Assembly: GCA_037447655.1 (NCBI GenBank)
Contig: JBBHKE010001366.1
Coordinates: 1 to 44,748, forward strand
DNA: 44,748 bases
Reading direction: 5' to 3'
Origin: Zygnema cylindricum
Lineage: Eukaryota; Streptophyta; Zygnematophyceae; Zygnematales; Zygnemataceae
Position numbers and translations under genes: made by a program
Shown here: positions 20,656 to 30,901 of the stretch, piece after piece
Position numbering within the stretch: the stretch's first letter is position 1
Layout: each line of letters begins with the position of its first letter
Notes under the pieces: model-generated
What the model was told of the DNA's origin: nothing
The model's input: only the letters and a program-made list of their open reading frames with translations
Database searches by the model: none

Positions 20656-22533
20656 TTAACTTCCACAAACAAGTAAACAAACACCCCCTCCCCTTTTTCT
20701 TTTCTTTTTCCTTTTTCCTTTTCCTTTCATAAAACTTAAGTATTTAACACAGTGGATAAAATGAACTGAAATGATAATTGTATCACATATTTTATTTAAC
20801 ATCCCATTTTTCTTAAACCCGAGCAAAGATTTTATCCACCTCTTCCCTTTTCCATCCACACTAAATCCACTTTCCCTCTTGAAATTCAAACAACCAGCCC
20901 CATCCCCAACCTTCAACACATACCCGGATGATAACCCTTTTACAGGCACATCTTCACAAGAGACATCACACCAAGTAGTGATGTCAAATCCATTCACCTC
21001 CAAATATTCCCAAAAACCACTAGTCCCCACTAAGTTCCTCATAAGATCTACATCTTCCGTAATCATATTTTTATCCATGATAATTACCCCATTTTCTGAA
21101 CTTCCCTCACTGTCTCCCATGGAATTCTTTCCACTATCACTTTCTATTTTAATTCCCAATAAATATTTCTCTTCTCCCCTATCTTTTAAAACCCCCTCTA
21201 GAATTAATTCTCCCCTTTCCTCGGAATCCGTTGAAGTCTCCTTTTCCGACCAGTTTTCTGTTTCCAAAATATTTATGAAACTATCCTCAATATTTTGAAC
21301 TTCTTCAAGTATCTCCTCTCTCTTTACTTCCCTTATACCTCCAAAAGCACACTGTTGCCTTCGTCCTATTTCTGTGTACTTTTCTCTCTTCCCCATTCTA
21401 CCGATGTGAAGAAGCTCCAATTTTTCTTCATCCTCTTTCTCCTCTTCCTCTTCGTCCTCCTCATCCACATTCCAACTTCTAAGTTTTTCCAAACAAGGGC
21501 ATTCCTCCATATAATGACCCGGTTCCCTACAAAAGAAGCAAACCCCTTTTTTCAAAGCTCCCGTGCCTTTTCCTCTCCCTCTCTTTCCACCAAAGTTCCG
21601 ATAAGGTTTACCTTTGTCTTTCTTTCTCTCATCACGCTTCCGCTCGTCACCACCGTTCTTCTCATCACGCTTCCGCTCGTCACCGCCGTTCCTCTCATCA
21701 CGATTCCGCCAATCACCACCAGCTGAAAATGCATTGACCCTGTCCTTTCCCCTACGAAGCTCCAAAGTGCTTTCCCTCACAAGAATTATCCCCATGGTAA
21801 AGCTCCAAGTCCATGAGGAGCCATCCATTGCCTGCATACGACAAATTATGTTTTCGTACTCATCTGGGAGTTTCATAATTAGTGTATTAATCTTACTCTC
21901 CTCAGATTCTACATATCCCGCACTAGTAAGCTCAACATATAACGCAGCAATATCATTACAAAACTCTATCATGCTACCGCCTTTATAAACGTAGGCATCT
22001 ATTTCTTGTTTTACTAATTGCTGCCTCTGAATAGTCTCACTCTTATAAATCTGAGTTAGTGCTTCCCATATCTCCGAAGACTTGGTTAGACTTAAAAGAG
22101 TGATAGCTATCGACTTAGACACATATCTAAGTATGAGATGTTTTGCTATAGTGTTTTTGTATTCCCATATTTTCCTGTCATTTTCTTCAGTTTTAATCCC
22201 TACATGTGGTACCATAGCTGAGAGCCTAGCTCCCCTCACCATAGGTGTCCCTTTTTCCTTCTCCCCTATTTCCCCATCCACGGAAAGGTTTTTCCCTTCA
22301 CCTTCCGTTGCATCTGAACTCCGGGTGATATTCTGGACAGTCTCAGATGATTCTCCGTAGTAAGCTCCTCCAAAGCTAGGTGGCGGACATCTCACTTGTC
22401 CCGCAACAATTCCCCATAAGTGCTTCTCGAAAAGCAATCCCTCCATTGTAAACGCCCAATACGTGAAGCCTGTTCCATCAAACATAGGCACCCTAGATGG
22501 TGGGCCCATAACCTGAAACTCTGAGACCTCCAT
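20656..22533 (-). CDS. gag: Copia-type Gag protein of TR-GAG element
   Basis: Intact 625-codon frame. Residues about 1-30 (VMGPPSRVPMFDGTGFTYW) match the N-terminal DUF4219-like part of plant Copia Gag. About 120-250 is the UBN2/capsid-like helical region (SSEIWEALTQIYKSETIQRQQL, KINTLIMKLPDEYENIICRM). A basic region of ERKRDERK repeats follows (about 275-315), then the zinc knuckle CFFCREPGHYMEEC (C-x2-C-x4-H-x4-C), an acidic EEDEEEEEKEDEE stretch, and a Lys/Arg-rich end. It should form virus-like particles and package RNA (family knowledge). The first ATG (22533) lies in the LTR and the next in-frame ATG (MGPP) lies inside the primer site, so either start places the primer-binding sequence in or at the coding region. 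No pol domains follow. The frame is undisturbed, unlike the surrounding Gypsy element. Confidence 0.9.
   Translation of the reverse strand: MEVSEFQVMGPPSRVPMFDGTGFTYWAFTMEGLLFEKHLWGIVAGQVRCPPPSFGGAYYGESSETVQNITRSSDATEGEGKNLSVDGEIGEKEKGTPMVRGARLSAMVPHVGIKTEENDRKIWEYKNTIAKHLILRYVSKSIAITLLSLTKSSEIWEALTQIYKSETIQRQQLVKQEIDAYVYKGGSMIEFCNDIAALYVELTSAGYVESEESKINTLIMKLPDEYENIICRMQAMDGSSWTWSFTMGIILVRESTLELRRGKDRVNAFSAGGDWRNRDERNGGDERKRDEKNGGDERKRDERKKDKGKPYRNFGGKRGRGKGTGALKKGVCFFCREPGHYMEECPCLEKLRSWNVDEEDEEEEEKEDEEKLELLHIGRMGKREKYTEIGRRQQCAFGGIREVKREEILEEVQNIEDSFINILETENWSEKETSTDSEERGELILEGVLKDRGEEKYLLGIKIESDSGKNSMGDSEGSSENGVIIMDKNMITEDVDLMRNLVGTSGFWEYLEVNGFDITTWCDVSCEDVPVKGLSSGYVLKVGDGAGCLNFKRESGFSVDGKGKRWIKSLLGFKKNGMLNKICDTIIISVHFIHCVKYLSFMKGKGKRKKKRKRGGGVCLLVCGS
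22498..22513 (-). promoter_or_regulatory. Primer-binding site for a half-molecule of initiator tRNA-Met
   Basis: On the minus strand the 16 bases GGTTATGGGCCCACCA directly follow the LTR end TTTCA. They are the exact complement of the anticodon-stem/loop stretch TGGTGGGCCCATAACC of plant initiator tRNA-Met as I remember it. Drosophila copia uses the same internal site with a 5' half-tRNA. Related copies at 11677 (+) and 15246-15261 (-) keep GGTTATGGGCCCA. Confidence 0.8.
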
Positions 22534-23755
22534 TGGCCCTCAGAGTATGCAGATCCAAAAGAAGCTAATCTAGATAGTGCCGACTCCAAGTTAATATAAA
22601 CCCAAGTGACTGACCCCTTGACAGTCAGAACCCCAATATAGATTCACCCCTGTGAAATAACACTTTGTGTGTGCTCAGTTCCACCACAGAATGCAAAGTT
22701 AGAATATGAGATTTGGACACATTCACCCACTTTGACTTTCCCTTAGAAATACAGCCACCCTGGCAGACAAAAACTCTGACCGACTACACCCCTGTGTAGC
22801 CTAGACTCCCCTGAGTCCGCAGCAAAAAGAATCACTGAAAATGGTCAAGTAAATTGATAGTTATGGCTGGCCAAAGTTTGCCATTTATACAGGGTGCTCT
22901 CTGGGAGAGGCAGCTGCCTACCCAAAATTTTCTAAGTCCTATTCCCTCTCTAAAACTCTATCTACTGAAGTACGGCACCAATCAAATTACTGTGTCGTAC
23001 AGAAAAGTACAGGTGCCGGTGTACTTTCTGTACGGCCATTGTACGACATGGCCAAAATGTCGACACGTGTCAAATCAGGATTAGTTCCTGTAATCTCCGG
23101 AATTCCCGTAGTCCAATGTTATCACGCCACGTGTCACTTGACGTGACAAAGACCGTAAAACGCCAAAAATGCCTTTTCCGTGATCGCGGCGCCTATCGTG
23201 GCCGTCCGATCAAGACCGGCTATAATCGTAGCCGCTGAAATTCGACGCGCGGTATTTGTTTCGCTATCGAAACAAATGCGCGGTATTTGTTTCGCTGTCG
23301 AAACAAATGCGCGGTATTTGTTTCGCTATCGAAACAAATGCGTGGTATCCGTTCTGCCCCCATTCCGTACTTCGTACTAAACTAAACTGTATCTATGTAC
23401 TAAGTATCTATTAGCCGTTAAACGGATTAATCTACATATAACGATTTATATATTTGTCAAACCCTATATGTCGTAATATCTGTTCTAGACATAACGGCTA
23501 GAGCTAACGGCTAACGCGGATTGATGGACGGTAGGTACCAGGATCAATTCCTGGGTCCGTCAACCAACTTTAGGTAAGACTACATAATTTACCCCCTGTC
23601 TTCTCTAGAGAGCCTAGGCAGCCATGGCTCTAGCTCCCTATCCAGCCTTCAGTGACTACGACAAGTATGGGGGCTTGGAAAGGGGAGTTAGAGGCAGACC
23701 GCCTCAGCTCTTTTTCTATCCTAATACAGACCTATAAAATACTCAAATATCAACA
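22514..23755 (-). repeat. TR-GAG 5' LTR
   Basis: TGTTGATATT to GAGTTTCA (minus), 1,242 bp. Almost identical to 19393-20626 over the shared 1,234 bp. Contains the first four codons of gag and the same palindrome triplet at 23247-23347. Confidence 0.88.
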
Positions 23756-23775
23756 CGGAGGAGTCTCAACTACAA
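23756..23775. repeat. Target-site duplication, right copy (20 bp)
   Basis: Identical to 19373-19392 and directly adjacent to the element end at 23755. Confidence 0.9.
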
Positions 23776-23974
23776 CCGGCTCGGGCATCATTCCCTTAAG
23801 AAACTGTTCAATGTTCAAAGCGAGGATAGAGCCCACTGGGTAGCGGGCTGAGGTGAAAGGGACTGCATCCTGAGGCACCTGTGACTCTTCCTCTTGTGCT
23901 ACCGCTTATTGTCTCTCCTGTTCTTTCAGACTGACACCGGAAGGATCCCTATCCTGAGCTTCTCCTCCGCCCAT
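23776..23974 (-). pseudogene. Gypsy gag N-terminal fragment
   Basis: ATG at 23974, about 100 bp after the 5' LTR. It reads MGGGEAQDRDPSGVSLKEQ, then a TAA stop soon after, then ...YPVGSILALNIEQFLKGMMPEPVVVETPP, which joins in frame across the TR-GAG insertion to the VVETPPRQTERQ frame at 19392. The junction shows that the two gag parts belong to one gene. I recognise no domain in this piece. Confidence 0.65.
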
Positions 23975-24075
23975 GACTTACAGGAGCAGATGAGCTAGAT
24001 CTCTCTGATAAAGTCCAACACCCTAAACAGCTATCCTCTTAAACCAAAGGGGACAGTTGCTTTTTCAGTTTTGTG

Positions 24076-25244
24076 CTTTTCTGCCGAAAGCTCACTGAGC
24101 GCTACGCTCCAGACCACTCTCCAAAGAATAGGGAGGGACAGAGGGTTGTCCGATCCGGCCCGCAAGAATTCCGGACAAAACCAAAGATGTCCACAAAAGT
24201 GTGCAAAGAACTCCCACGCAGAAATATAGAAATAACAAATATCGGCTCTCTCAGATTAAACAATATCACCTTGCCCCAAAGAATGGAAATAAATAAATAA
24301 ATAAATGATAATGGTGAAGCGAATTCACATAATGACCAAACTCAGAAGAAGAAACTCTCCCAAGGGCCCCGAAGACTGGTAAGAATCTCCCTCACCCCTC
24401 CCGGTTCCACCGTACGGATCCGACAAGACTCTTCTTAGTTTGAAACAGCGAAAGTCCAAACCGCCCAAAGCGAGGATAGTGCCAACTACCCGCCCGTGCT
24501 ACGGTCTCCACAAAAGACAATCCAAAACAAAGATGGCAATAGAGTCCACACCAAAATGCAAACGTTCTCCAACAGAAAAGATTGATTTAATTCTCTGGGA
24601 GTTTTCTCAGGAGACAGTATTGAAAAAGCAACCTGTCTCCTTCGGCCCCAAGTGCCTTATAGAACCAAAGTTTGTCCTACTGCAGGTGCCAAAGTCAAAG
24701 CAATTCCAAAAGCCAATCAGCGGCCACCAATTGTTATCGCACGGACATAAGACAAAACAGATTGTACTACACTTAGGGCAAAAAGTTAGGCGACTGGTTC
24801 CGGCGGGAATCACAGCCACAAGTCCTCCTATTGTACACTAGTGGGCAACAAAGTCCTGAATTGACGTGAAACGTCTAACTTTGACCCGGTATCATAAATG
24901 CTCTGCCAGTCGGTTGGTCCCAAACTAGCATCTTGCTGACAGCTAACAGCAAGATCTACAGGACAATCTTAAAGGCTGCGTGCCGTTCCACAATGTATCC
25001 CTCTGCTAGAGTTACACAAAACGTATGCCATTTAATGGAGCCGCCACTTTTGCACCGGACTAACTCCGCAGTTCGACCTCCGTTTAAGGTGAACTAAAGT
25101 GCGTGGTGCTCCATGGTAAAAATACAAAGATCTGATCCGGCTAGTTGTCCTCAATCCTCCGTACGATAGAGTTTGTACAAGGTGGAATGAGGCCCCAGAA
25201 CTTTTAGGGGTGCAAATGTGCCAAAGATGCACACGAGCTTGATA
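24076..25244 (-). repeat. Gypsy 5' LTR body
   Basis: Homologous to 4934-6118 throughout. The minus-strand start is TATCAAGCTCG, where the 3' LTR has TGTCAAGCTTG. It lacks the 200-bp segment S found at both edges of the 3' LTR. Its outer end abuts repeat R3 (AACGGTGAAAGGT). Confidence 0.8.
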
Positions 25245-25246
25245 AC

Positions 25247-25570
25247 CTTTCACCGTTGCTTGAATTCGTTTGAAATTTTTGGAAATTTTTTTACACGTGC
25301 GAATACGTGTAACTATTTTTTTTTTAAATACTTTGTTTTAAAACACATCTTCCATGTGTTTTAAAGAAAATTTTGAAGATGACGTTTTTTGGCGTGGTCG
25401 TGGGTTTAAGAACACAAGACGACAACATGTAGTACATCCTAAATTTGACGATGACGCAAAATGTACTTCTCCATTTTTCTTTTTTTTGTACTGTTGAAGC
25501 TTAAGCGGTACGGCTCTAAGATTTACAAGAAAAAGAGAGAGAATACCCTTACTTTGGCATATGGAGATGC
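25247..25570 (-). repeat. Dispersed repeat R3, unsplit copy
   Basis: In reverse complement it covers both halves found at 1095-1275 and 3561-3710 without interruption, reading CCCACGACCACGCC AAAAAACGTC across the point where the other copy is split. Function unknown; it may be the remnant of a larger element. Confidence 0.7.
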
Positions 25571-26139
25571 ACCTGGTACGATTCATCGAAAGAATCGTAC
25601 GCACGCGGAATCGGTTCGATTTCGCGAAACAAAGAACTGTACTTTCTTGAATGTGTTGAAAGTACTCTAACGTACATTTCAATAAAGTTCTATAGATTTC
25701 GCGAAACATATTTGTTGTTTCGTTTTGCGTCTAGATTGTCGTACATTTAATTTAGTACGATAGTACTTCTAGCTTTGTCTAGTACTTTCGTCTTAGCTTG
25801 TCGTTTTGCTATGTTTCAGCCCTTAGTGAAATTTAGAGTATTCTAGCTTAATCTGCGAACAGGTGGCAGATTTCTGGAGGCTTCTGGGCGGCGCACGCTC
25901 ACACGTGTCACGCCATGGCTGGTATTGTATTTAAGGGACACCATGACTGTGTGTTAATTAATCAATGAGAAATTGAAGGATTATATGGAGTAATAGAAGA
26001 GATAGAGAAGAAATTGTAATTTCAGTTTTATATTAATGTGAGAATTTTTCTGAAATGTCTCTTCAATGTTGATGTAATGTTTTATATTCTGAATGCTTCT
26101 GCTGCTATAAGTGATTGTAAGTGAGCTCAGAGTTTTTTA
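25571..26139. other. Gene-free DNA
   Basis: Contains GTAC-rich sequence and, at about 25870-25960, CACGTGTCACGCCATGG followed by TATTTAAG, which could be a promoter or solo-LTR remnant. No coding frame or definite element was recognised. Confidence 0.4.
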
Positions 26140-26345
26140 TCGATCCTTTCAGCACCCTTAGTGATAATGTTTTTTTGGCCACTTAAAACATCTTTTCTCC
26201 GTACATTATTCTCCGATTATGAATCTGGCGGTTGCGATCGAAATCTAAAATTCTCACCTTCCATTTGGTGGTCTCCATGGGAAAATATCACAAATGTGTA
26301 CGGAGAACGAATTTATTTTTAAAGGCTACTATAGCGATAAAATTA
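26140..26345. mobile_element. TACACCG-family MITE, degenerate
   Basis: The inner part is clear: GCCACTTAAAACATCTTTTCTCCGTAC, GGCGGTTGCGATCGAAA, ATTCTCACCTTCC, then TGTGTACGGAGAA and a decayed end CTATAGCGATAA. Terminal bases have diverged. Confidence 0.6.
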
Positions 26346-26462
26346 CCATATATAGTACTTAATGGATTGTCAAAAAATTTCAACCCCCCGCACGCCCCCT
26401 CCTGACAATTGATCTGTACGTTTTTGTACTTAATCAGTACGGACAACACCTCCAACCAAATA

Positions 26463-26577
26463 TTTGGCGATAATTTTTGTTGGTCCAAGAGCCGATATGT
26501 CGATCCCTCTCACCAATCGATATTTCAACATACCGATATCGGAAGCATCGCGATATGAGTTACCCGATACACAATCC
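26463..26577. mobile_element. hAT-like TATCG-rich MITE remnant
   Basis: Resembles the right third of 30902-31349: GCGATAATTTTTGTTGGTCC, CGATATTTCAACATACCGATATCGG, CGCGATATGAGTTACCCGATACACAA. The terminus is decayed. Confidence 0.5.
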
Positions 26578-26599
26578 ACTACAACGCTAGTCGTTATTT

Positions 26600-26809
26600 T
26601 ATCGCGAATCGCTATTAGCCTTAATGACGCTGTTTCGGCGCCCCTAAATTTTTACCCAAAATCTTAATTAGAGTGATTAAAAAAACCCTAAAAAACAAAT
26701 TAGAGTGACTGATTTCCTTGAAAATCCCCAAATTCCCAATAAGCGTTAATCACACTAATTGTTCTTTAACACTAAATATTTGTTAACGCTAATAGCGATT
26801 CGCGGTGTA
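26600..26809. mobile_element. TACACCG-family MITE
   Basis: Left CGCGAATCGCTATTAGC and right GCTAATAGCGATTCGCG are inverted, ending GGTGTA. It abuts the next MITE, whose left terminus is lost. Confidence 0.65.
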
Positions 26810-26995
26810 GTGTTAAAGTTTTTTCGCCACTTAAAGAAACATTTCTCCGTGCACACTTGTCGGATTGTCAATCCGTTGGATGCTGTCTTAAGGGAAGATT
26901 CTCACCTTCCTATTGGCGGTCTCCAATTTACAATCCGACCAATGTGTACGGATAAAATATGTTTTAAGTGGGCACTGATAACGATTAGCGGTGTA
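26808..26995. mobile_element. TACACCG-family MITE, left terminus lost
   Basis: Begins in TAGTGTTAAAGTTTTTTCGCCACTTAAAG and has the shared core (ATTCTCACCTTCCTATTGGCGG). Ends GTTTTAAGTG ... GATAACGATTAGCGGTGTA. Confidence 0.6.
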
Positions 26996-27458
26996 CTTGC
27001 TATGATTTTTGCGGCTCATCGCATTTTGCCGTACAGCTTGACTTCCAACCGAAAAAGTACCCCGAGTGAGCCGAATCGTGTATTTTGTCGATCGTATTTA
27101 TTGTACGATCGATATCATCAATCATATCCAGCTGGCGGTCAGAGGTCGTCCTTGGAAAAGATACTGCCAGCCTGGATGATCGGAAATAGAAATTGGCATC
27201 AGCAAATCTGGATTCTGTCCACATTATGGTGTCCACAATCTGATATGGGACGAATTTTGTCGACCGTATCTAAAGTAAGATCGGCAATATCGATCACGTC
27301 CCGTTGGCAGTATTCCTGAAGAAGATACGAACAGCCTGTCTTATCATCATTTGCATGTGATAACATTAACCTTATTTTTGTCAACATTAGGATGGCCCCA
27401 CTTGGCCAGCTATTTAGAATCCGTACTGTCCATGTCACGGGCTAGCCTGGCTGGCCAG

Positions 27459-27677
27459 TACACTGCGAATCGCTATTAGTGTTAATTTTTTTTCGCCACT
27501 TAAAACATATTTTCTCCGTACAGACTTGTCGATTATCGATATGACGGTTTCGATTGAAAGGTTAGATTCTCAGCTTCTTATTGGCGGTTTCAAATTGAAA
27601 ATCGGACTAGTGTGTACGGAGAAAAGATGTTTTTAGTGGTGAAAATATTGTTAACACTAATAGCGATTCATGGTGTA
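27459..27677. mobile_element. TACACCG-family MITE, complete
   Basis: Terminal inverted repeats TACACTGCGAATCGCTATTAG and CTAATAGCGATTCATGGTGTA, bounded by TA. The inner second inverted repeat is CGCCACTTAAAACAT / ATGTTTTTAGTGGTG. Confidence 0.75.
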
Positions 27678-28081
27678 GCATCTGGAGGATTTGGAGACCG
27701 CAAATTTTTATGCCCAATCTGAACCTGAGATCCTATTTTCGGTTTGACGTGTGGGAACGCATGCGACAAATGGGCGGTTATCCAGACTGGCATGAAGCTA
27801 GCCAAGGTGGCTGCCACAGCGGGCGGCTGACACGCGTCAGGTGCAAGATTGTCGAGTGTACTCAAAGGTCCTCCAGGTAGGAGTCACGATTACTGCGTCA
27901 CAAGGCAGCGTGGCTTATCGGCAGTTTGTCTTGTCAAGCGTGCAAGCTGTCCGTTTGTCGGTGGTATAATCGACAAAAACTGTCGGTTTGAGCGAACAAT
28001 GCGTGATTCTCCACTAAAAACAAAATATAATCGACGTTATCATATCAGATGCAAAAGTATCGCAGGAGTAATAAATTCAAC

Positions 28082-28287
28082 TACACCGTGTATCGTTATT
28101 AGTGTTGATATTTTTTTCTCCACTCAAAACATCTTTCTTCCGTACACACAAGTCGGATTTTGGATCTGACGGTTGCGATTGAATTTAAGATTCTCACCTT
28201 CCGATTGGCGATCTTAAACTGAAAATCGGACAAAAGATGTTTTAAGTGGCGAAAAAAATATTAACACTATAAGCGATACACGGTGTA
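28082..28287. mobile_element. TACACCG-family MITE, complete
   Basis: Ends TACACCGTGTATCGTTATTAG and CTATAAGCGATACACGGTGTA. The inner inverted repeat is TCCACTCAAAACATCTTT / AAAGATGTTTTAAGTGG. About 206 bp. Confidence 0.75.
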
Positions 28288-29111
28288 GACTGTAGAGGGC
28301 TATAATATGCACAGACAGAGTAGGGAGGCTTGAAAACAGTGTAGGGAGAATTTGCGCTAAAATACAAAGTAAGTTCGCAAAGTTACAAGCACATGAAAAC
28401 ATACCCTAACAGATATATACGGTGTAGATATAAAATCTTCTGTTTTGTCCGCTGTCTTTCGAACTAAATCCCGAAATAGAAATGATTTGTCGCTGTGGAA
28501 TCTCGGCCAGTACCGCGATCTCTTTCCGCAAAGATCCTTTCAAATCTTCAAAACTGGAATGTCCTTAGGAGACTTCTCAGAAAAGTGTACGGCAAATGGC
28601 AGATCATGTCCATGGTGACGTGGCAGAATCTGATAATTTCGCATAGTCGCTTCCAATTTCCAAACATTCCACGTTTCAATCATTTCTGACCACGAAAATG
28701 TAAAATAAAATATGGAAAAAGACAGATTTTTGTAGAAGGACACGAGATCCACTTCCGTACCATAACTTACCATACCGTACCGTATTGTACTGTAGTCCTG
28801 GTCAATACTTGTCATTCAAAAAAGACCACTCAGAAAATGTCACGAGTCGGGGGATGCTGAAAATGATTTGGCTTTCCGTACCTATATCTGGTTTGATTTG
28901 GATGGCTAGCACAAAAAGTCAAAAACCCTAAAAAAAACTAGATTGTCGTTTAGCATTCCGTCCATTTCTGAGGAAATGTGAAGAATTTCTAATTTCTAGT
29001 GCTAGAGACAACTGTTGCATTGAGACGGACACGTGTTGAAATACTGATCAGCCAATCTGAGCAGGCAGAAGGTACAGGAACGTCTATATATATATATATA
29101 AAAATAGATAG

Positions 29112-29146
<35 letters not shown>

Positions 29147-30893
29147 CATATATAAAGACACATATATATGTAAATATATATATAGAACCAGCGACACGCT
29201 TCAAGGTTAATTTCCGGAAAATGAAGATTTTTTCAATCCAGCGTCATGAACCGGCGATCTTATCGATCCATCGGGATCTTTGTTGAATATTTAGGACCGT
29301 ACAATTTTTAGGTCGGGCGGTACGGTACATTACTGTACGGTGCACCTTCATTCTTGCGCCTTTTGCACGCTACGATATTAGGTCTAGGGTTTGAAATGTG
29401 TTGGCAAGTGTGTGCGACTTCTTCAACTGGCGCGTTGTAATATTACGTCATCTAGGCTGATGGTTCCTCACGGGGGAGGTGACGGAACCTGTACGAATGT
29501 ACGGATGTGCGACAAACATGTACTGAATGGTATCCGATTCTGGAGGACATGCAGATCTTTTAGGGTTTTGTCGGCTGGATTCCGTACGATGTGAGCCGAC
29601 GACGATTCTCTCGACATGTACTTCGAGCTTCGATAATCGATACTGTATTCTGCAAAGTGAACTTTTATGTACTTTTTCGGGCGGTACGGATCATGTCGAG
29701 TGGGTGAATACTGATTAGAAGCAGGAATGCATGCTTAACGCTCTTAAATTTTGTCTTTTTCTTTGTTTTTGGCTTTTGTACTTTTAAGTGATCAAAATGT
29801 TTCAAATTTTGAAACGTAGAATTGACAGCGTTGCGATACTACCGATATACAAGCACTTTACCGATATTGACTCGCTCAAATCGACTTAGGCAGTTCGATA
29901 CTGTTGTAATTACTGTTTTATTTTGGACCCTTATCGCACTCGTCTAGACTTTTCAGTGCGAATGGACGGATATTACTGTACTTTATAAGTGTCATGAAAA
30001 CCGTACGCTTGTCACGTAAATTTTAGATGCTTTGAATTTTGGGTCATCTGAAAAAGTACGCCTGTTCGCTAACAAGAAAGCCGACCCTCCCAGAATTTTG
30101 GTGCGAAATGAGTACGAAACTGTACGGTACTTGACCTTCTGGGGAACTGCGGTCCATGCTCTCTTCACACGTGTGATATCTGACAAGCTTGCCGAGCGGG
30201 CACGGCTAGCGCCAGAAGGCGACAAGGACCGTCATTTGCGAGAAAATAAAATATATTTTTCGCCATACCCAGAAGATCTCGAGAACGGCCGTACGGAATT
30301 ATTATGGGAAGGTCGGTCATCTGGTAAATGTACGGACGTATGTTTTCTCCAGAGATTCCCGGGCATTCAAATTTACGTGACAAAAGTTTGCTCAAAAAAA
30401 CTAAAAAACTTAAAAAAGTGAAAAGAATGTGACGAATCTCTCGTGACACTCCTACTTCCGTACAGGAAATTTTTTCGTCCGACCGTTCGCTCCACTTTAC
30501 GTTAAAACCGTACTGCCAACGACTTAAGGCACGAGTAGAGTGAAACTCCCGCCTGTCCCGTTTCTGAAGGAAGAAGCAGTACATTAACCGTACACCGACA
30601 AACTTACATACATTCACACGTGCCAAATTGCTGCAGTGGAAGGACACGTGTCACGTAGGATTCTGGAGTCTTGCCACGTGGAAGTGTCTTTACATATAAA
30701 ATCAACAGGTGGCGGTGCAGGGCGGTAGTACGGATAGTTATTGCCAAATTTTTTGTCTCTTCCGCCAGACATATTTTTAGTGCGCACGAAACATTCTGAT
30801 GCGGTCCGCACTTTATTTTCGTACGATAAACCATTTTGCGATGCCCTGATGATTGAAACCGATGATGTCACGTCACATCCGCAGAAAGGAAAC
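28288..30893. other. Gene-free, GTAC-rich DNA
   Basis: No recognised gene. Contains an (AT)n microsatellite at about 29083-29180 and many GTAC/CCGTAC motifs (11 GTAC by hand count in 30001-30600). Open frames here are short and unlike known proteins. Confidence 0.5.
29083..29180. repeat. (TA)n microsatellite
   Basis: Imperfect TATATA tract interrupted by AAAATAGATAGA and similar short breaks. Confidence 0.85.
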
Positions 30894-30901
30894 GTTTTCA
30901 C

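Larger units (their letters stand above)
19393..23755 (-). mobile_element. TR-GAG (LTR-gag-LTR) retrotransposon, near intact
   Basis: Minus-strand order: 5' LTR (23755 to 22514), primer site (22513-22498), one gag frame (22533 to 20656), polypurine tract (about 20640-20627), 3' LTR (20626 to 19393). The directly comparable LTR parts (22522-23755 and 19393-20626) are both 1,234 bp, and I found only two differences by eye (near 19544/22669 and 20438/23567). It encodes gag only, so it must use pol supplied in trans. It interrupts the Gypsy gag and is flanked by a 20-bp duplication. It matches the group described in plants as TR-GAG. Confidence 0.9.
4734..25244 (-). mobile_element. Ty3/Gypsy retrotransposon encoding DNMT and PHD finger, decayed, hosting two younger insertions
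   Basis: In minus orientation the order is 5' LTR (25244 to 24076), gag (23974 to 16308), DNMT (10630 to 9780), repeat-bearing linker, RT, RNase H, integrase, GPY/F-like module with PHD finger (ends about 6365), then 3' LTR (6118 to 4934) with extra 200-bp segments at its edges. RT-RH-INT order is diagnostic of Ty3/Gypsy. Without the insertions at 19393-23755 and 10631-16307 the element is about 10.2 kb. The two LTR bodies are clearly homologous but differ at many sites, so the insertion is old. Stops and frameshifts occur in gag, DNMT and pol, so this copy is not expected to be autonomous. A protease motif (DTG/DSG) was not found. Confidence 0.85.
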
